Shown here piece after piece: positions 36,770-46,451 of a DNA stretch of 64,000 nucleotides. The notes below the pieces were generated by a model that saw only the letters and a list, made by a program, of their open reading frames with translations, was not told the DNA's origin and made no database searches. The position numbers and the translations under genes are program-made. Each line of letters begins with the position of its first letter. Position 1 is the first letter of the stretch. Origin of the DNA: Bacteroidota bacterium. Its GTDB lineage: Bacteria > Bacteroidota > Bacteroidia > UKL13-3. The stretch spans positions 124,001 through 188,000 of the forward strand of contig JAIYCU010000029.1 in assembly GCA_027487835.1 (NCBI GenBank), read 5' to 3'.

Positions 36770-38272
36770 GTGAAATTTAGCCTTTTTGCAATTACCCTTT
36801 TCCTGTCTTTTTTTGCAAATGCAAGAAGCCATACAGCTGCTTATTTTGCTTATAAGCCAGAACATAACGAAATTCAAAAGGCAATTTGCGAGTTAAGGTT
36901 ACAAACAGCAGAAACATTAATTTTAAAACATACTGCTTTAGATCCTCATAATGCAAGTTTAGCCTATATGCGCTTGTATGCGTCCTTTTATAAAGTCTTG
37001 GTTCATCTAGAAGAGAAGCACATTGATGCCTTTACAAATGCATATAAAGTGTTTGAGGTTTTCAATGAAAATTTGCCATCCACCACCCCTCAAAAGGGAT
37101 ATAATAAAGGAAGTGCTTTGCTCATGAAAGCAATCGTTGCCGGTGCGTTTAATCGATATTTTGAGGCTGCAACAGGGTTTAGGTCGGCTTACCAAGAATT
37201 AAAAGTTAATCATAAAAAATACCCTCAATTTATTGCCAATCTTAAAGATTTAGGTGCGCTTGAGGCTATGATTGGCAGTTTGCCAGCTCAATATCATTGG
37301 GTAGTTAGCGCATTAGGTTTGGATGGTACCATTGCTGGTGGTATTCATAAAATTGAACAATATCTTGCTAAGTGTCGGTTTGAACCAATGGTGGAGCAGC
37401 AGCAGGCCGCCATTTACTTGGCCCTAATTGAGTTTAATTTTGGCAATAAGCAAACGGCTTGGCAGTATTATCACAACTATGCAAAAAACCTAGAATCAAA
37501 CCTTATGCAGGTTTATGTAATTGCTTATATTGGCGGTAAATCTGGTCATAACAAAGAAGCTTTGTTGGCTTTGGATAATAGGCCAACCAGCCTTGATTAT
37601 GAGCAATTACCTTATCTTCATTTTTTAAAAGCAGAATATTTGTTACATCAACTAAATTTTGAAGCAGCGACTTGGTATAAGAAATACCTAATATACAGTG
37701 TAAGTAAGAATTCTGCAAAGGATGCCTATAATAAGCTATCCTTAATTTCTTTACTCCAAAATGATAAGGATAAGTATTTGCTTTATAAAAGTATGGGAGA
37801 AAAGTTGCAATCCAAATTAGGTTCCGAACAACTGCTCATTAATCAGGATTTAGAAAAGCAAATTGGCTTGAATACCCACTTATTGAAAGCAAGGTTTTTA
37901 TATGATGGCGGGTATTATGATTTATCCTTAAAGGAGGTAAAGCAAGTAGATCAAAGCAAACTTTTAAGTGTATATCAGAAAACGGAGTATTTTTATCGAC
38001 TGGCAAGAGTTCATCAAGAGAAAAGTGAAATGTTGGAAGCCATTAAAATGTATCAAGCCTGTCTAGCAGCTGGTGCTAATGTCAATACGTACTATAAACC
38101 TAATGCTTGCTTGCAATTGGGTTTAATCTATAAACAGTTGGGTTATTTTCCCATGGCAAAGCGTTATTTTGACGAGGTTACTACCTTTAGTAATTATGAT
38201 TATGAAGATAGTATAAGGCAAAAAGCCAAGGCCGGTTTGAACCAATTAGGCTCAGTTCAAAATGGGAAATAG
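36770..38272 (+). CDS. Secreted TPR-like protein of unknown function
   Basis: The 500-residue product starts with GTG and a signal peptide (FSLFAITLFLSFFANARS). The rest is all-helical, with TPR-like pairs (for example RLARVHQEKSEMLEAIKMY and NACLQLGLIYKQLGYFPMAK near the C-terminus). It probably acts as a periplasmic scaffold. TAACTTTA at 36758-36765, close before the GTG, resembles a -7 element with one mismatch. It carries two copies of the dispersed motif about 860 bp apart, the only gene with two. Confidence 0.8.
   Translation: MKFSLFAITLFLSFFANARSHTAAYFAYKPEHNEIQKAICELRLQTAETLILKHTALDPHNASLAYMRLYASFYKVLVHLEEKHIDAFTNAYKVFEVFNENLPSTTPQKGYNKGSALLMKAIVAGAFNRYFEAATGFRSAYQELKVNHKKYPQFIANLKDLGALEAMIGSLPAQYHWVVSALGLDGTIAGGIHKIEQYLAKCRFEPMVEQQQAAIYLALIEFNFGNKQTAWQYYHNYAKNLESNLMQVYVIAYIGGKSGHNKEALLALDNRPTSLDYEQLPYLHFLKAEYLLHQLNFEAATWYKKYLIYSVSKNSAKDAYNKLSLISLLQNDKDKYLLYKSMGEKLQSKLGSEQLLINQDLEKQIGLNTHLLKARFLYDGGYYDLSLKEVKQVDQSKLLSVYQKTEYFYRLARVHQEKSEMLEAIKMYQACLAAGANVNTYYKPNACLQLGLIYKQLGYFPMAKRYFDEVTTFSNYDYEDSIRQKAKAGLNQLGSVQNGK
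37376..37386 (+). repeat. Dispersed motif, copy 9 (in the TPR-like gene)
   Basis: TGTCGGTTTGAACCAATG, read as RFEP. Confidence 0.85.
38233..38243 (+). repeat. Dispersed motif, copy 10 (3' end of the TPR-like gene)
   Basis: GCCGGTTTGAACCAATT, read as GLNQ. It is in the same gene as copy 9 but in a different register. Confidence 0.85.
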
Positions 38273-38361
38273 ATGCTTTTTTTGAGAAAAAATAAATGAG
38301 TACTAAGTTCTTAAATAATAGAAAAACAGTTAGTTATATAATGGTATTTACTTTGCCACCT

Positions 38362-40380
38362 ATGAAAAATAATATGAAAAAGTCAATTTTAATTTTCGCA
38401 ATTGCCCTCTCCTTAGTTGCTTGCAAAAAGAACAGCAATTCACCAACTGAGGGCCCAAACACCACAGTGATTACAGATATTAATCAAGTTGTGCCACCTC
38501 CAGGTTTTAACTATGAAACCTCTATTATTTCTGATATAACAGTTACCTTGTTAAGCAATGAGGACTTGGGATTAAAAGGAGTAAGAGTAGATATAATGGA
38601 TAAGGCGCCAGAAGATGGTGGCGTAGTATTGTTTTCTGGAAGCACAGATGCACTAGGAAAGTTGAATGTGAAACGTGAGTTTCCTTTAGATATGGTGGAG
38701 CTTGTGGTTAATACAGATTATATAGGTTTGCCTAACAATGTGATTATGCCAATTGCATTAGGCAAAGGCTTTATTGTAATTGGAGGTAAAAATCCACAAA
38801 GGATTACCACAACTGATGCAAATAAGATTTATCCTTCTGCGCCTTTAGGAAAAAATCCTGCTAAATATTCTTACCGATTAGGTCGTTTTTCTACAGGTTC
38901 TAATGCGGGAGTACCTCAGTATTTATTGCCAACCAATGATGCAATCAGTGCCACATTTTTAGCGGATGTAAATGCTTCTTTGCCTGAGTATAAACCTGTG
39001 CCAACTAATAATCCTGAGTATTTAAGCGCAAACGTAGAACGCAACCTAATTTTAAAAGAGCAGTGTGATGTTTGGGTTACTTTTGTGCATGAAGGGGCAG
39101 GCTACAAAAATTCATTGTTTTATTTTGTATATAATAAGAATAATAAGCCTACAACAGTTGCACAAGTTGATTCTTTCATCACCATTTTCCCAAATGCCTC
39201 TTATAGCGGCAGTGGAGGTGGATTGGTATCTGGCAATAAAGTTTACCTAGGTAGATTTGGTGCCGACACTGCCATTGGCTTTGCCTTAGCAGGAAATGGT
39301 TGGAATGGAACTACCCCTACAGCTGGTAATGGATTTTATACTTCTATTAAATCTATGAATCCAGAGACAAATCCTAACTTAAAAGAGCATGTGGTTTTGT
39401 TGTATGATAATCCGACTGAAAGGTTTTTAATTGGATTTGAAGATCAAAACAGAAACAGCTCAGACCAAGATTTTAATGATGCCATTATCTATGCATCTGC
39501 AAATCCTGTAAAGGCAGTTGATGTAACAAGCTTGCTCCCAACAACCCCTTCTAAAGATGCTGATAATGATGGTGTAAACGACGAATACGATGAGTATCCA
39601 AGCGATCCAGCGCGCGCATTTAATGTTTATTACCCCTCTCAAAGTGGAATGGCGTCAGTTGCATTTGAAGACTTGTGGCCAAGTAAAGGTGATTATGATT
39701 TAAATGATGTAGTAGTAGATTATAATTACCACGCAGTAACTAATGGCAGCAATCAAGTAGTAGATTTAAATGCTAAATATAAATTACGTGCGGCAGGTGG
39801 AACTTTCCAAAACGGATTTTCTGTGATACTTCCTTTTAATAGAAACAATGTTACTGTCAAAGAAGGTACTACAATAATTGGATTAGAAACCCAAACTAAC
39901 GAGGCTATTCTGAATGTTTTTAGCAACTCAAAAACATTAATCAACACTTACAATACTTTGCCAGGCAAATCATTTATTGAAACAGATACATTGTATGCAA
40001 AAATTTCGCTAACCAATCCGGTGGCCGCTGCATTGGGTGTATTTAATCCATTTATCTTTATCAGTGAAGCTGGAAAGGGTAGAGGATATGAGGTGCATTT
40101 ACCTGGTAAGGTGCCAAGTACTTTGGTTAATAATGCAATCTTAGGAACCAGTGCAGACGCCACCAATCCAGCAGCGGGTGTATATTATAAAACTTCAACT
40201 GGATTACCATTTGCAATCTCTATTCCAGAGAAGTTTGAGTATCCATATGAAAGAGAACAAATTATTCTTGCGCATTTAAAATTTGCAGCTTGGGTTCAAA
40301 GTGGTGGAAGTCAGTTTCCAGATTGGTATAAAAATCTTAGTACCTACCGAAATGCTGCTAAAATTTATGCAAAACCTTAG
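38362..40380 (+). CDS. LruC-domain lipoprotein, paralogue 1
   Basis: The signal peptide has the lipobox LVAC followed by KK. An N-terminal beta domain resembles a carboxypeptidase-regulatory fold (GVRVDIMDKAPEDGG). A DUF4114-like part contains QDFNDAIIYA. The Asp-rich calcium-type motif DADNDGVNDEYDEYPSDP precedes the LruC domain (FEDLWPSKGDYDLNDVVVDY, LRAAGGTFQNGF). It is probably surface- or periplasm-exposed; the function is unknown. The frame opens at 38296, but MKNNMKKSIL at 38362 gives a normal signal peptide. The next gene is a close paralogue in tandem. Confidence 0.88.
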   Translation: MKNNMKKSILIFAIALSLVACKKNSNSPTEGPNTTVITDINQVVPPPGFNYETSIISDITVTLLSNEDLGLKGVRVDIMDKAPEDGGVVLFSGSTDALGKLNVKREFPLDMVELVVNTDYIGLPNNVIMPIALGKGFIVIGGKNPQRITTTDANKIYPSAPLGKNPAKYSYRLGRFSTGSNAGVPQYLLPTNDAISATFLADVNASLPEYKPVPTNNPEYLSANVERNLILKEQCDVWVTFVHEGAGYKNSLFYFVYNKNNKPTTVAQVDSFITIFPNASYSGSGGGLVSGNKVYLGRFGADTAIGFALAGNGWNGTTPTAGNGFYTSIKSMNPETNPNLKEHVVLLYDNPTERFLIGFEDQNRNSSDQDFNDAIIYASANPVKAVDVTSLLPTTPSKDADNDGVNDEYDEYPSDPARAFNVYYPSQSGMASVAFEDLWPSKGDYDLNDVVVDYNYHAVTNGSNQVVDLNAKYKLRAAGGTFQNGFSVILPFNRNNVTVKEGTTIIGLETQTNEAILNVFSNSKTLINTYNTLPGKSFIETDTLYAKISLTNPVAAALGVFNPFIFISEAGKGRGYEVHLPGKVPSTLVNNAILGTSADATNPAAGVYYKTSTGLPFAISIPEKFEYPYEREQIILAHLKFAAWVQSGGSQFPDWYKNLSTYRNAAKIYAKP

Positions 40381-40404
40381 TTGTTAATCTCACATTTTCT
40401 TAAG

Positions 40405-40438
40405 AAAAGCCATGTTCCAAAGACATGGCTTTTTTTAT
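40405..40438 (+). terminator. Terminator between the LruC paralogues
   Basis: An 11-bp stem (40405-40415 with 40423-40433) and a T run. The second paralogue therefore needs its own promoter. Confidence 0.88.
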
Positions 40439-40565
40439 TTCTTTATATTTTTCATTAGGTTCAAAATGAGAATAAATACCAATAAGAGAATTTTTTAGAG
40501 TTCTCTATTTTTATAAATAACTGTTAATTAGTATTTTAATTATTGGCAGAAAAGTTGAAATGTAC

Positions 40566-42593
40566 ATGAAAACACAAACTATGAAAAAGTCAATTTTAAT
40601 TTTATTTGCAGCATTATCCCTAACTGCCTGCAAAAAGACCACAACTTCCACGGAAGAAACAAGTATGCCATCGAGCGAGATTTCAGATATCAATGAAATA
40701 ATTGCCCCTCCTGGATTTAATTACGAAACCTCTAAGGCGGTTGAGTTCTCAGTAAATCTATTTAACAATTCGGATCAACCCCTTTCTGGAATTCGCATTG
40801 ATATAATGGATAAAACCCCTGAAGAAGGTGGTAAAATTCTTTATACAGGTAGCACAAATGCCAATGGTAGAATGCTTGTTAAACGCGAGATGCCATTAGA
40901 TGTAAAACAAGTTATTGTAAACACTGATTATATTGGTTTACCGAATAATGTTATTATGAATTTAGAATCTGGCAGAGGTACAGTTACAATTGGTGGCAAA
41001 AATCCACAACGTATAATAACTGCCGATGTGAATATGAATAGGCCAACTGCTCCTTTAGGAAAAAATCAAACAAAATTTTCCTACAGATTAGGACAGTTTC
41101 ATGGAGGTTCTGGAGTTCCAAAATATTTGACCCCCACCAATGATGTAATTAGTTCCAACTTCTTAGGAGATGTAAATGCCTCTTTGCCTGAAAGACAACC
41201 AGTGCCAACGTTTAGGCCAGAATATCTAACCACAAATGTTGAGAAAAACTTAATTCTTAAAGAGCAATGTGATGTTTGGATAACTTTTGTGCACGAAGGC
41301 GCTGGCTATCAAAATAGTTTATTTTTCTTTGTTTATAATGTAAATAACAAGCCAACTTCAATATCACAAGTAGATTCATTTATCTCTATTTTTCCTAATG
41401 CTTCTTATAGTGGCAGCGGCGGCGGACTCAACTCTGGAAATAAGGTGCGCATTGGAAGATTTGGCGCAGATACAGCTATCGGTTTTGCAATTGCTGCCAA
41501 TGGTTGGAATGGAACCAATGTTGGAAATGGATATGGATTTTATACTTCAATCAGTTCAATGAATCCAGAAACTACTCCGGCTAACAGAGAACATGTTGTT
41601 TTGTTATTTGACAATCCAACCCAACGGTTTTTAATTGGTTTTGAAGATATAAATAGAAACCCTGGTAATGGATCAGATAACGACTTTAATGATGTGATTG
41701 TTTATGCAACTGCAAATCCAGTAAAGGCAATTCAAAATACTAATATTCCTCCAGTTACCCCGTCAAATGATGCAGATGATGATGGTGTAAGTGATACCTA
41801 TGATGAATATCCAAATGACCCTGCTAGAGCTTTTAATGTTTATTATCCTTCTCGAGCTGGAATGGCAACAGTTGCATTTGAAGATTTATGGCCAAGTAAA
41901 GGCGATTACGATTTAAATGATGTAGTGGTAGATTATCAATATCATGCAGTTACCAATGGAAATAATGAGATTAAAGATTTAAATGCTAAATTTAAATTAC
42001 GTGCTGCTGGTGGTGTATTTAAAAATGGGTTTTCTGTAGCCTTTCCTTTTAATAGAAGTAATGTTACGCTTAAAGAAGGCAGCACGGTAGTTGGATTAGA
42101 GGCAGAAGCAAACGAAGCCATTCTTAAAGTATTTAACAATTCAAAAGCACTTATTGGTACATACAATACCTTAGCTGGAAAGTCTTTTGCTGAAACTGAT
42201 ACAATTGTTGCAAGAATGACCCTAACTAACGCAATTGAGGCCACTGTAGGCACATTTAATCCTTTTATCTATGTGAATGAAGCTCAAAAGGGACGTGGAT
42301 TTGAAGTGCATTTGCCCGGTAAGGCACCTAGCTCTTTAGTCAATGCAGAAGTGCTTGGAACCAATGCAGATGCAACTAATCCAAGCGCTGGGGTGTTTTA
42401 CAAAACTATTAATGGTTTACCATTTGCGATTTCAATTCCTGAAACTTTTGATTATCCATTAGAAAAAGAACAAATTATTAATGCGCATTTGAAGTTTGCA
42501 GCTTGGGTACAAAGCGGTGGAAGCCAATTTCCAGATTGGTATAAAAACTTAAGCGGAAACAGAAACAACGCAAAGATTTATATTAAGCCGTAA
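40566..42593 (+). CDS. LruC-domain lipoprotein, paralogue 2
   Basis: It has the same architecture as the preceding gene: lipobox LTAC then KK, the GIRIDIMDKTPEEGG domain, the DUF4114-like NDFNDVIVYA, Asp-rich DADDDGVSDTYDEYPNDP, and the LruC core FEDLWPSKGDYDLNDVVVDY. Most aligned positions are identical along the whole length, so this is a tandem duplication. The N-terminal 30 mature residues and several loops differ most. An ATG at 40560 is an alternative start. A weak hairpin follows. Confidence 0.88.
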   Translation: MKTQTMKKSILILFAALSLTACKKTTTSTEETSMPSSEISDINEIIAPPGFNYETSKAVEFSVNLFNNSDQPLSGIRIDIMDKTPEEGGKILYTGSTNANGRMLVKREMPLDVKQVIVNTDYIGLPNNVIMNLESGRGTVTIGGKNPQRIITADVNMNRPTAPLGKNQTKFSYRLGQFHGGSGVPKYLTPTNDVISSNFLGDVNASLPERQPVPTFRPEYLTTNVEKNLILKEQCDVWITFVHEGAGYQNSLFFFVYNVNNKPTSISQVDSFISIFPNASYSGSGGGLNSGNKVRIGRFGADTAIGFAIAANGWNGTNVGNGYGFYTSISSMNPETTPANREHVVLLFDNPTQRFLIGFEDINRNPGNGSDNDFNDVIVYATANPVKAIQNTNIPPVTPSNDADDDGVSDTYDEYPNDPARAFNVYYPSRAGMATVAFEDLWPSKGDYDLNDVVVDYQYHAVTNGNNEIKDLNAKFKLRAAGGVFKNGFSVAFPFNRSNVTLKEGSTVVGLEAEANEAILKVFNNSKALIGTYNTLAGKSFAETDTIVARMTLTNAIEATVGTFNPFIYVNEAQKGRGFEVHLPGKAPSSLVNAEVLGTNADATNPSAGVFYKTINGLPFAISIPETFDYPLEKEQIINAHLKFAAWVQSGGSQFPDWYKNLSGNRNNAKIYIKP

Positions 42594-42614
42594 TTCAATA
42601 AACAAAAATTAAAG

Positions 42615-42645
42615 AGCCGATTTTCAAAAAGATTTCGGCTTTTTA
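42615..42645 (+). terminator. Probable terminator after LruC paralogue 2
   Basis: AGCCGA/TCGGCT stem (42615-42620, 42635-42640), extendable with mismatches, then TTTT. Confidence 0.65.
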
Positions 42646-42646
42646 G

Positions 42647-42676
42647 TTGATTTTTAATTCTGAAAATTTAAATTTG
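42647..42676 (+). promoter_or_regulatory. Promoter of the receiver gene
   Basis: TTG (42647-42649), a 19-nt spacer and TAAATTTG (42669-42676) match the Bacteroidota consensus. It supports the ATG at 42693 as the start. Confidence 0.75.
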
Positions 42677-42692
42677 ATTATTCAACTTGTTT

Positions 42693-43052
42693 ATGAAAAA
42701 AGTTCTACTACTTGATGATGATCCTATTAATAATTATGTTAACCAGAAGTTTATTGAAAAAACACTTCCTGGCACAGATGTTACAGAGTTTTTAGAAGCA
42801 AGCCATGCGTTAAAATACTTGAAGGAAAACACACCCGACTTAATTTTTCTTGATATCGATTTGCCACACATCAATGGCTGGCAGTTCCTACATCAATACA
42901 AAGAATTTCCCAATAAATCTAAGGTTATCATATTAACATCCTCCATCGATCCCACCGATAAAGAAAGAGCTTTAGGTTTTGATTGTGTAGATGGATTTAT
43001 CGTAAAACCTTTAAATACCCAACTCACACGACAAGAACTTGAAAAAGTTTAA
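42693..43052 (+). CDS. Single-domain response regulator
   Basis: The 119-residue receiver has DDDP at about residues 7-10, phosphoacceptor Asp in LIFLDIDLPHINGW near 53, Thr/Ser in ILTSS, and Lys in FIVKPLN. There is no output domain and no kinase nearby. The PINxY and IVKPL pattern resembles the two-component relay receivers common in Bacteroidota. I chose the ATG at 42693 rather than the TTG at 42687 because of the promoter spacing. lysS follows after 42 nt from its own promoter. Confidence 0.9.
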   Translation: MKKVLLLDDDPINNYVNQKFIEKTLPGTDVTEFLEASHALKYLKENTPDLIFLDIDLPHINGWQFLHQYKEFPNKSKVIILTSSIDPTDKERALGFDCVDGFIVKPLNTQLTRQELEKV

Positions 43053-43077
43053 GTTTTAACTTCTGCTTTACTTAGCT

Positions 43078-43085
43078 TATTTTTG
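43078..43085 (+). promoter_or_regulatory. -7 element of the lysS promoter
   Basis: TATTTTTG matches TAnnTTTG and covers the upstream TTG at 43083, so translation should start at the ATG at 43095. No clear -33 TTTG is visible. Confidence 0.6.
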
Positions 43086-43094
43086 CGGCTCTTT

Positions 43095-44657
43095 ATGGAA
43101 AATCAATTACATTTAAGTGAGCCAGAAAGGCTACGTCGTCAAAAATTATCAGACCTTTTGGACATGGGAATTAATCCCTATCCAGCAGAAGCATTTCCTG
43201 TAAATGTTACTGCTGTTGATATCAAAGCCAAATTTGAAACTGATAAAGAAAACAGCAAATGGCAAGAGATTGTGATTGCTGGCCGTATCATGAGTGTAAG
43301 AGACATGGGGAAGGCCGCATTTACAGTTATTCAGGATGATTCAGGGAAAGCACAGGTTTACATAAGAAGAGATGATATTTGTCCGCTTGAAGATAAATCA
43401 TTGTACGATGTCGTTTTCAAGAAATTGTTAGATATTGGTGATATAATTGGTTTAAAAGGTTTTGTTTTTATTACCAAAACAGGCGAAGTTTCAATCCATG
43501 CAAAGGAACTCGTGCTTCTTTCAAAAGCGTTAAGACCACTGCCAATTGTAAAAGAGAAGGAAGGTGAAACCTTTGATGCAGTTACAGACCCAGAGTTTAG
43601 ATACCGTCAACGATATGCAGATCTAATTGTTAACCCTCAGGTTAAAGATACGTTTAGGAAACGTACCCAAATGATTCGTACTATTAGGGATTTTTTGAAT
43701 GACCATGGGGCGATGGAGGTGGATACTCCCGTTTTGCAAAATATTCCTGGCGGGGCTGCGGCTCGCCCTTTTATAACCCATCACAATGCACTTGATATTC
43801 CATTTTACCTTAGAATTGCTAATGAACTTTACCTAAAAAGGCTGATTGTTGGAGGCTTTGATTGGGTGTATGAATTTTCCCGCAATTTTAGAAATGAGGG
43901 GATGGATAAAACCCATAACCCAGAGTTTACTATCCTTGAATTCTATGTGGCCTACAAGGATTATTTTTGGATGATGGATTTTACAGAAAGAATGCTAGAG
44001 AAAGTGGCCATTGATATGCATGGTACTACCTCGGTTCAATTAGGAGAAAATCAAATAGAATTCAAAGCACCTTTTAAACGCATCACAATTTTTGATGCCA
44101 TTAAAGAATTTACCGGACATGACGTTAGCACCCTCGACGAAGCAGGAATTAGGGAGGTTTGTACTAAACTAAATATCCATACAGAACCTAGCATGGGTAA
44201 AGGTAAACTCATTGATGAACTCTTCAGCGGAACTTGTGAAAGTAAATTTATTCAACCAACTTTTATTATAGATTACCCAGTAGAAATGAGCCCACTTACC
44301 AAAAAGCATAGAAGCAAGGAAGGCTTAGTAGAAAGATTTGAATTAATGATTAATGGCAAAGAAGTTGCCAATGCATACTCAGAATTAAATGATCCGCTCG
44401 ACCAACGCGAAAGATTTGAAGAACAAATTAAATTGATGGAAAGGGGTGATGATGAGGCCATGTTTATCGATCATGATTTTCTGCGTGCATTAGAATACGG
44501 AATGCCCCCAACTTCTGGTATTGGAATTGGTATTGATAGACTTTGTATGATGCTTACCAACCAACAGTCCATTCAAGATGTTTTGTTTTTTCCTCAAATG
44601 AGGCCTGAAGCAAAATTTAAAAATACCGACGAAGAAGCGTCGGAAATTAAAAATTAG
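43095..44657 (+). CDS. lysS: Lysyl-tRNA synthetase, class II
   Basis: LysS charges tRNA-Lys. The 520-residue protein has the N-terminal OB-fold anticodon-binding domain (VIAGRIMSVRDMGKAAF near 57-73) and the class II core: motif 1 around FLNDHGAMEVDTPVLQ, motif 2 FSRNFRNEGMDKTHNPEFT (about 258-276), and motif 3 GIGIGIDRLCMMLT near the C-terminus. The start is set at 43095 because the in-frame TTG at 43083 overlaps the -7 promoter element. It ends within the normal family length. Confidence 0.96.
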   Translation: MENQLHLSEPERLRRQKLSDLLDMGINPYPAEAFPVNVTAVDIKAKFETDKENSKWQEIVIAGRIMSVRDMGKAAFTVIQDDSGKAQVYIRRDDICPLEDKSLYDVVFKKLLDIGDIIGLKGFVFITKTGEVSIHAKELVLLSKALRPLPIVKEKEGETFDAVTDPEFRYRQRYADLIVNPQVKDTFRKRTQMIRTIRDFLNDHGAMEVDTPVLQNIPGGAAARPFITHHNALDIPFYLRIANELYLKRLIVGGFDWVYEFSRNFRNEGMDKTHNPEFTILEFYVAYKDYFWMMDFTERMLEKVAIDMHGTTSVQLGENQIEFKAPFKRITIFDAIKEFTGHDVSTLDEAGIREVCTKLNIHTEPSMGKGKLIDELFSGTCESKFIQPTFIIDYPVEMSPLTKKHRSKEGLVERFELMINGKEVANAYSELNDPLDQRERFEEQIKLMERGDDEAMFIDHDFLRALEYGMPPTSGIGIGIDRLCMMLTNQQSIQDVLFFPQMRPEAKFKNTDEEASEIKN

Positions 44658-44816
44658 TGTTTTTAGAGAATTATTAAGCACCTGTAAAACAATAAGTTGC
44701 ATTTTTTGCCAAATTTGTATTGGCATATTAGATTAACTTAATGTTTTTTGCAGTAATGTTAAAATAAAGCATTCATTTAGGTTCAAGCCTAACTATTTAA
44801 CATATCAAAAAGAATT

Positions 44817-45566
44817 ATGGCAAAGGATACTATAAAATCAGTAGTTGTAGACGATGTAGACATGATGCGTGTGACGCTTAAAAAAGTGTTAGACGGTTTT
44901 CCAAATATTGAAATTATTGGAGAAGCTTCAGACTATGAATCCGCAAAACAACTCATCAATGAAACAAAGCCAGAATTGGTTTTTTTAGATATTGATTTAA
45001 ATGGACTTACTAGCATTGATTTATTAAACGAAATTAATTGCTCACCTAAAATCATTTTCATTACTTCTCATCCAGACTTTGCCATAAAGGCGTTTGAACT
45101 AAACGCTGTTGATTACATCCTAAAACCTATTAGCGCAGATAGATTGCGTAGAGCCATAGATCGCGTAACTGAAATGGGCGCAGAACCAATGGAAGGTTCA
45201 ATTATGGATGAATCACAAGAACGCTTTAAAGCAGATCAAATTATCTTATTAAATTTTGATAGTAAGTTAACTTTTATCAAAGTGCAGGATATTAACTACA
45301 TCGAAGCTTTTGGAAACTATACCAAAATTTACATGAATGATGGTAAGTTAAGTATAACCTATAACTCAATTAAAAATTGGGATAACCGTTTGCCAAATGA
45401 TGTATTTATCCAAATCCATCGTTCTTCAATAGTTAACTTACTTAATGTGGTAAAAATTGAGAAGTGGACAAATGATACAGGAAGACTTTTTCTAAAAGGT
45501 GTTGAGAAGCCATTTGAAATTAGTAGAAGCTATTTCTTCCAAATAAAGAAGAAGTATAAAGTTTAA
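44817..45566 (+). CDS. LytTR-family response regulator (orphan)
   Basis: The receiver has VVDDVD near residues 10-15, phosphoacceptor Asp58 in LVFLDIDLNG, and Lys in DYILKPISADRL. It is followed by a LytTR DNA-binding domain (FIKVQDINYIEAFGNYTKIY, then FIQIHRSSIVNL). Unlike the regulator at 7189 it has no LytS-type kinase gene beside it, so its partner is encoded elsewhere. A relative of the dispersed motif, TAGGTTCAAGCCTAA, lies about 25 nt before the start. Confidence 0.93.
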   Translation: MAKDTIKSVVVDDVDMMRVTLKKVLDGFPNIEIIGEASDYESAKQLINETKPELVFLDIDLNGLTSIDLLNEINCSPKIIFITSHPDFAIKAFELNAVDYILKPISADRLRRAIDRVTEMGAEPMEGSIMDESQERFKADQIILLNFDSKLTFIKVQDINYIEAFGNYTKIYMNDGKLSITYNSIKNWDNRLPNDVFIQIHRSSIVNLLNVVKIEKWTNDTGRLFLKGVEKPFEISRSYFFQIKKKYKV

Positions 45567-45569
45567 TTA

Positions 45570-46451
45570 CTAAATGCCATGGGTATATCTGCTCAAAATG
45601 CCCAACGGTAGCTGTACTCCAGACTTTGCTTGTAAATACAATTCTCCATTTTCTAAGTTCTTTGCTGCTTCAAAATTTCTTTGTACTAAGTTTTGAACCA
45701 ATAAAGAACTTAATCCTAATGAATAAACATTAAGGATAAGGAAATGTTGTTTGGGGTCTAGTAACAGCGCAACATCTTGCAACATCTCATTAATATTGTC
45801 TTCTAATTGCCATCTTTCTCCGCTGGCGCCAATGCCATAAGCAGGTGGATCTAATATAATACCATGGTATGTTTTACCTCGCTTCACTTCTCGCTTTACA
45901 AATTTTAAGGCATCTTCAACCACCCACCTAATGTTATCAAGCTTAGAAGATTCCATGTTCTCTCTGCTCCAAGAAATAACTTGTTTCACAGAATCTACGT
46001 GGGTAACATCCGCTCCTGCTGCTTTTGCCGCTATACTGGCGCCGCCTGTATAGGCAAACAAGTTTAAAAATCTTGGGGTTTCCGAGGTTATTTTCTTCAA
46101 TTGTGAATATATATAATCCCAATTATTGGCTTGTTCTGGAAAAATTCCAACATGTTTAAAGGAGGTAAGCGATAGGTTAAAGGTAAGCTCAAAATCTTGA
46201 CTTTGGTAAGGTAATTGCCATTTAGTAGCCACCTTGTATGGGTTAATCCATTCTCCATTATGACTACCCTTTTGTTTAAATGTTATAGGATTTAGCTTTT
46301 TCCACTCTATTTCTGGCCAAACTTTATTCCATAAAGCTTGAGGCTCTGGTCGGCGTAAAATTAATTTCCCAAAGCGCTCTAATTTTTCAAAATTGCCGCA
46401 ATCTAGCAATTCGTAATCCTTCCAATTTTGTGGCGTAAAAGTTTGTATCAT
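45570..46451 (-). CDS. Class I SAM-dependent methyltransferase, RlmI/RlmK-like
   Basis: The 293-residue protein has the SAM-binding motif LNLFAYTGGAS at about residues 129-139, an acidic residue in DVTHVDSVKQ, and the catalytic-loop signature LDPPAYGIG at about 200-208. The last is typical of 23S rRNA methyltransferases of the RlmI/RlmK group. The N-terminal 90 residues form a small beta domain rather than a full PUA. The rRNA target cannot be assigned. It overlaps rnz by 4 nt and is probably co-transcribed with it. Confidence 0.85.
   Translation of the reverse strand: MIQTFTPQNWKDYELLDCGNFEKLERFGKLILRRPEPQALWNKVWPEIEWKKLNPITFKQKGSHNGEWINPYKVATKWQLPYQSQDFELTFNLSLTSFKHVGIFPEQANNWDYIYSQLKKITSETPRFLNLFAYTGGASIAAKAAGADVTHVDSVKQVISWSRENMESSKLDNIRWVVEDALKFVKREVKRGKTYHGIILDPPAYGIGASGERWQLEDNINEMLQDVALLLDPKQHFLILNVYSLGLSSLLVQNLVQRNFEAAKNLENGELYLQAKSGVQLPLGILSRYTHGI

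Noticed and set aside
44779-44793. TAGGTTCAAGCCTAA and other near matches (7335, 27908, 45689, 52176, 62034) as further motif copies.
   Set aside because: They differ from CGGTTTGAACC at two or more positions, or lack the flanks, so I did not count them.
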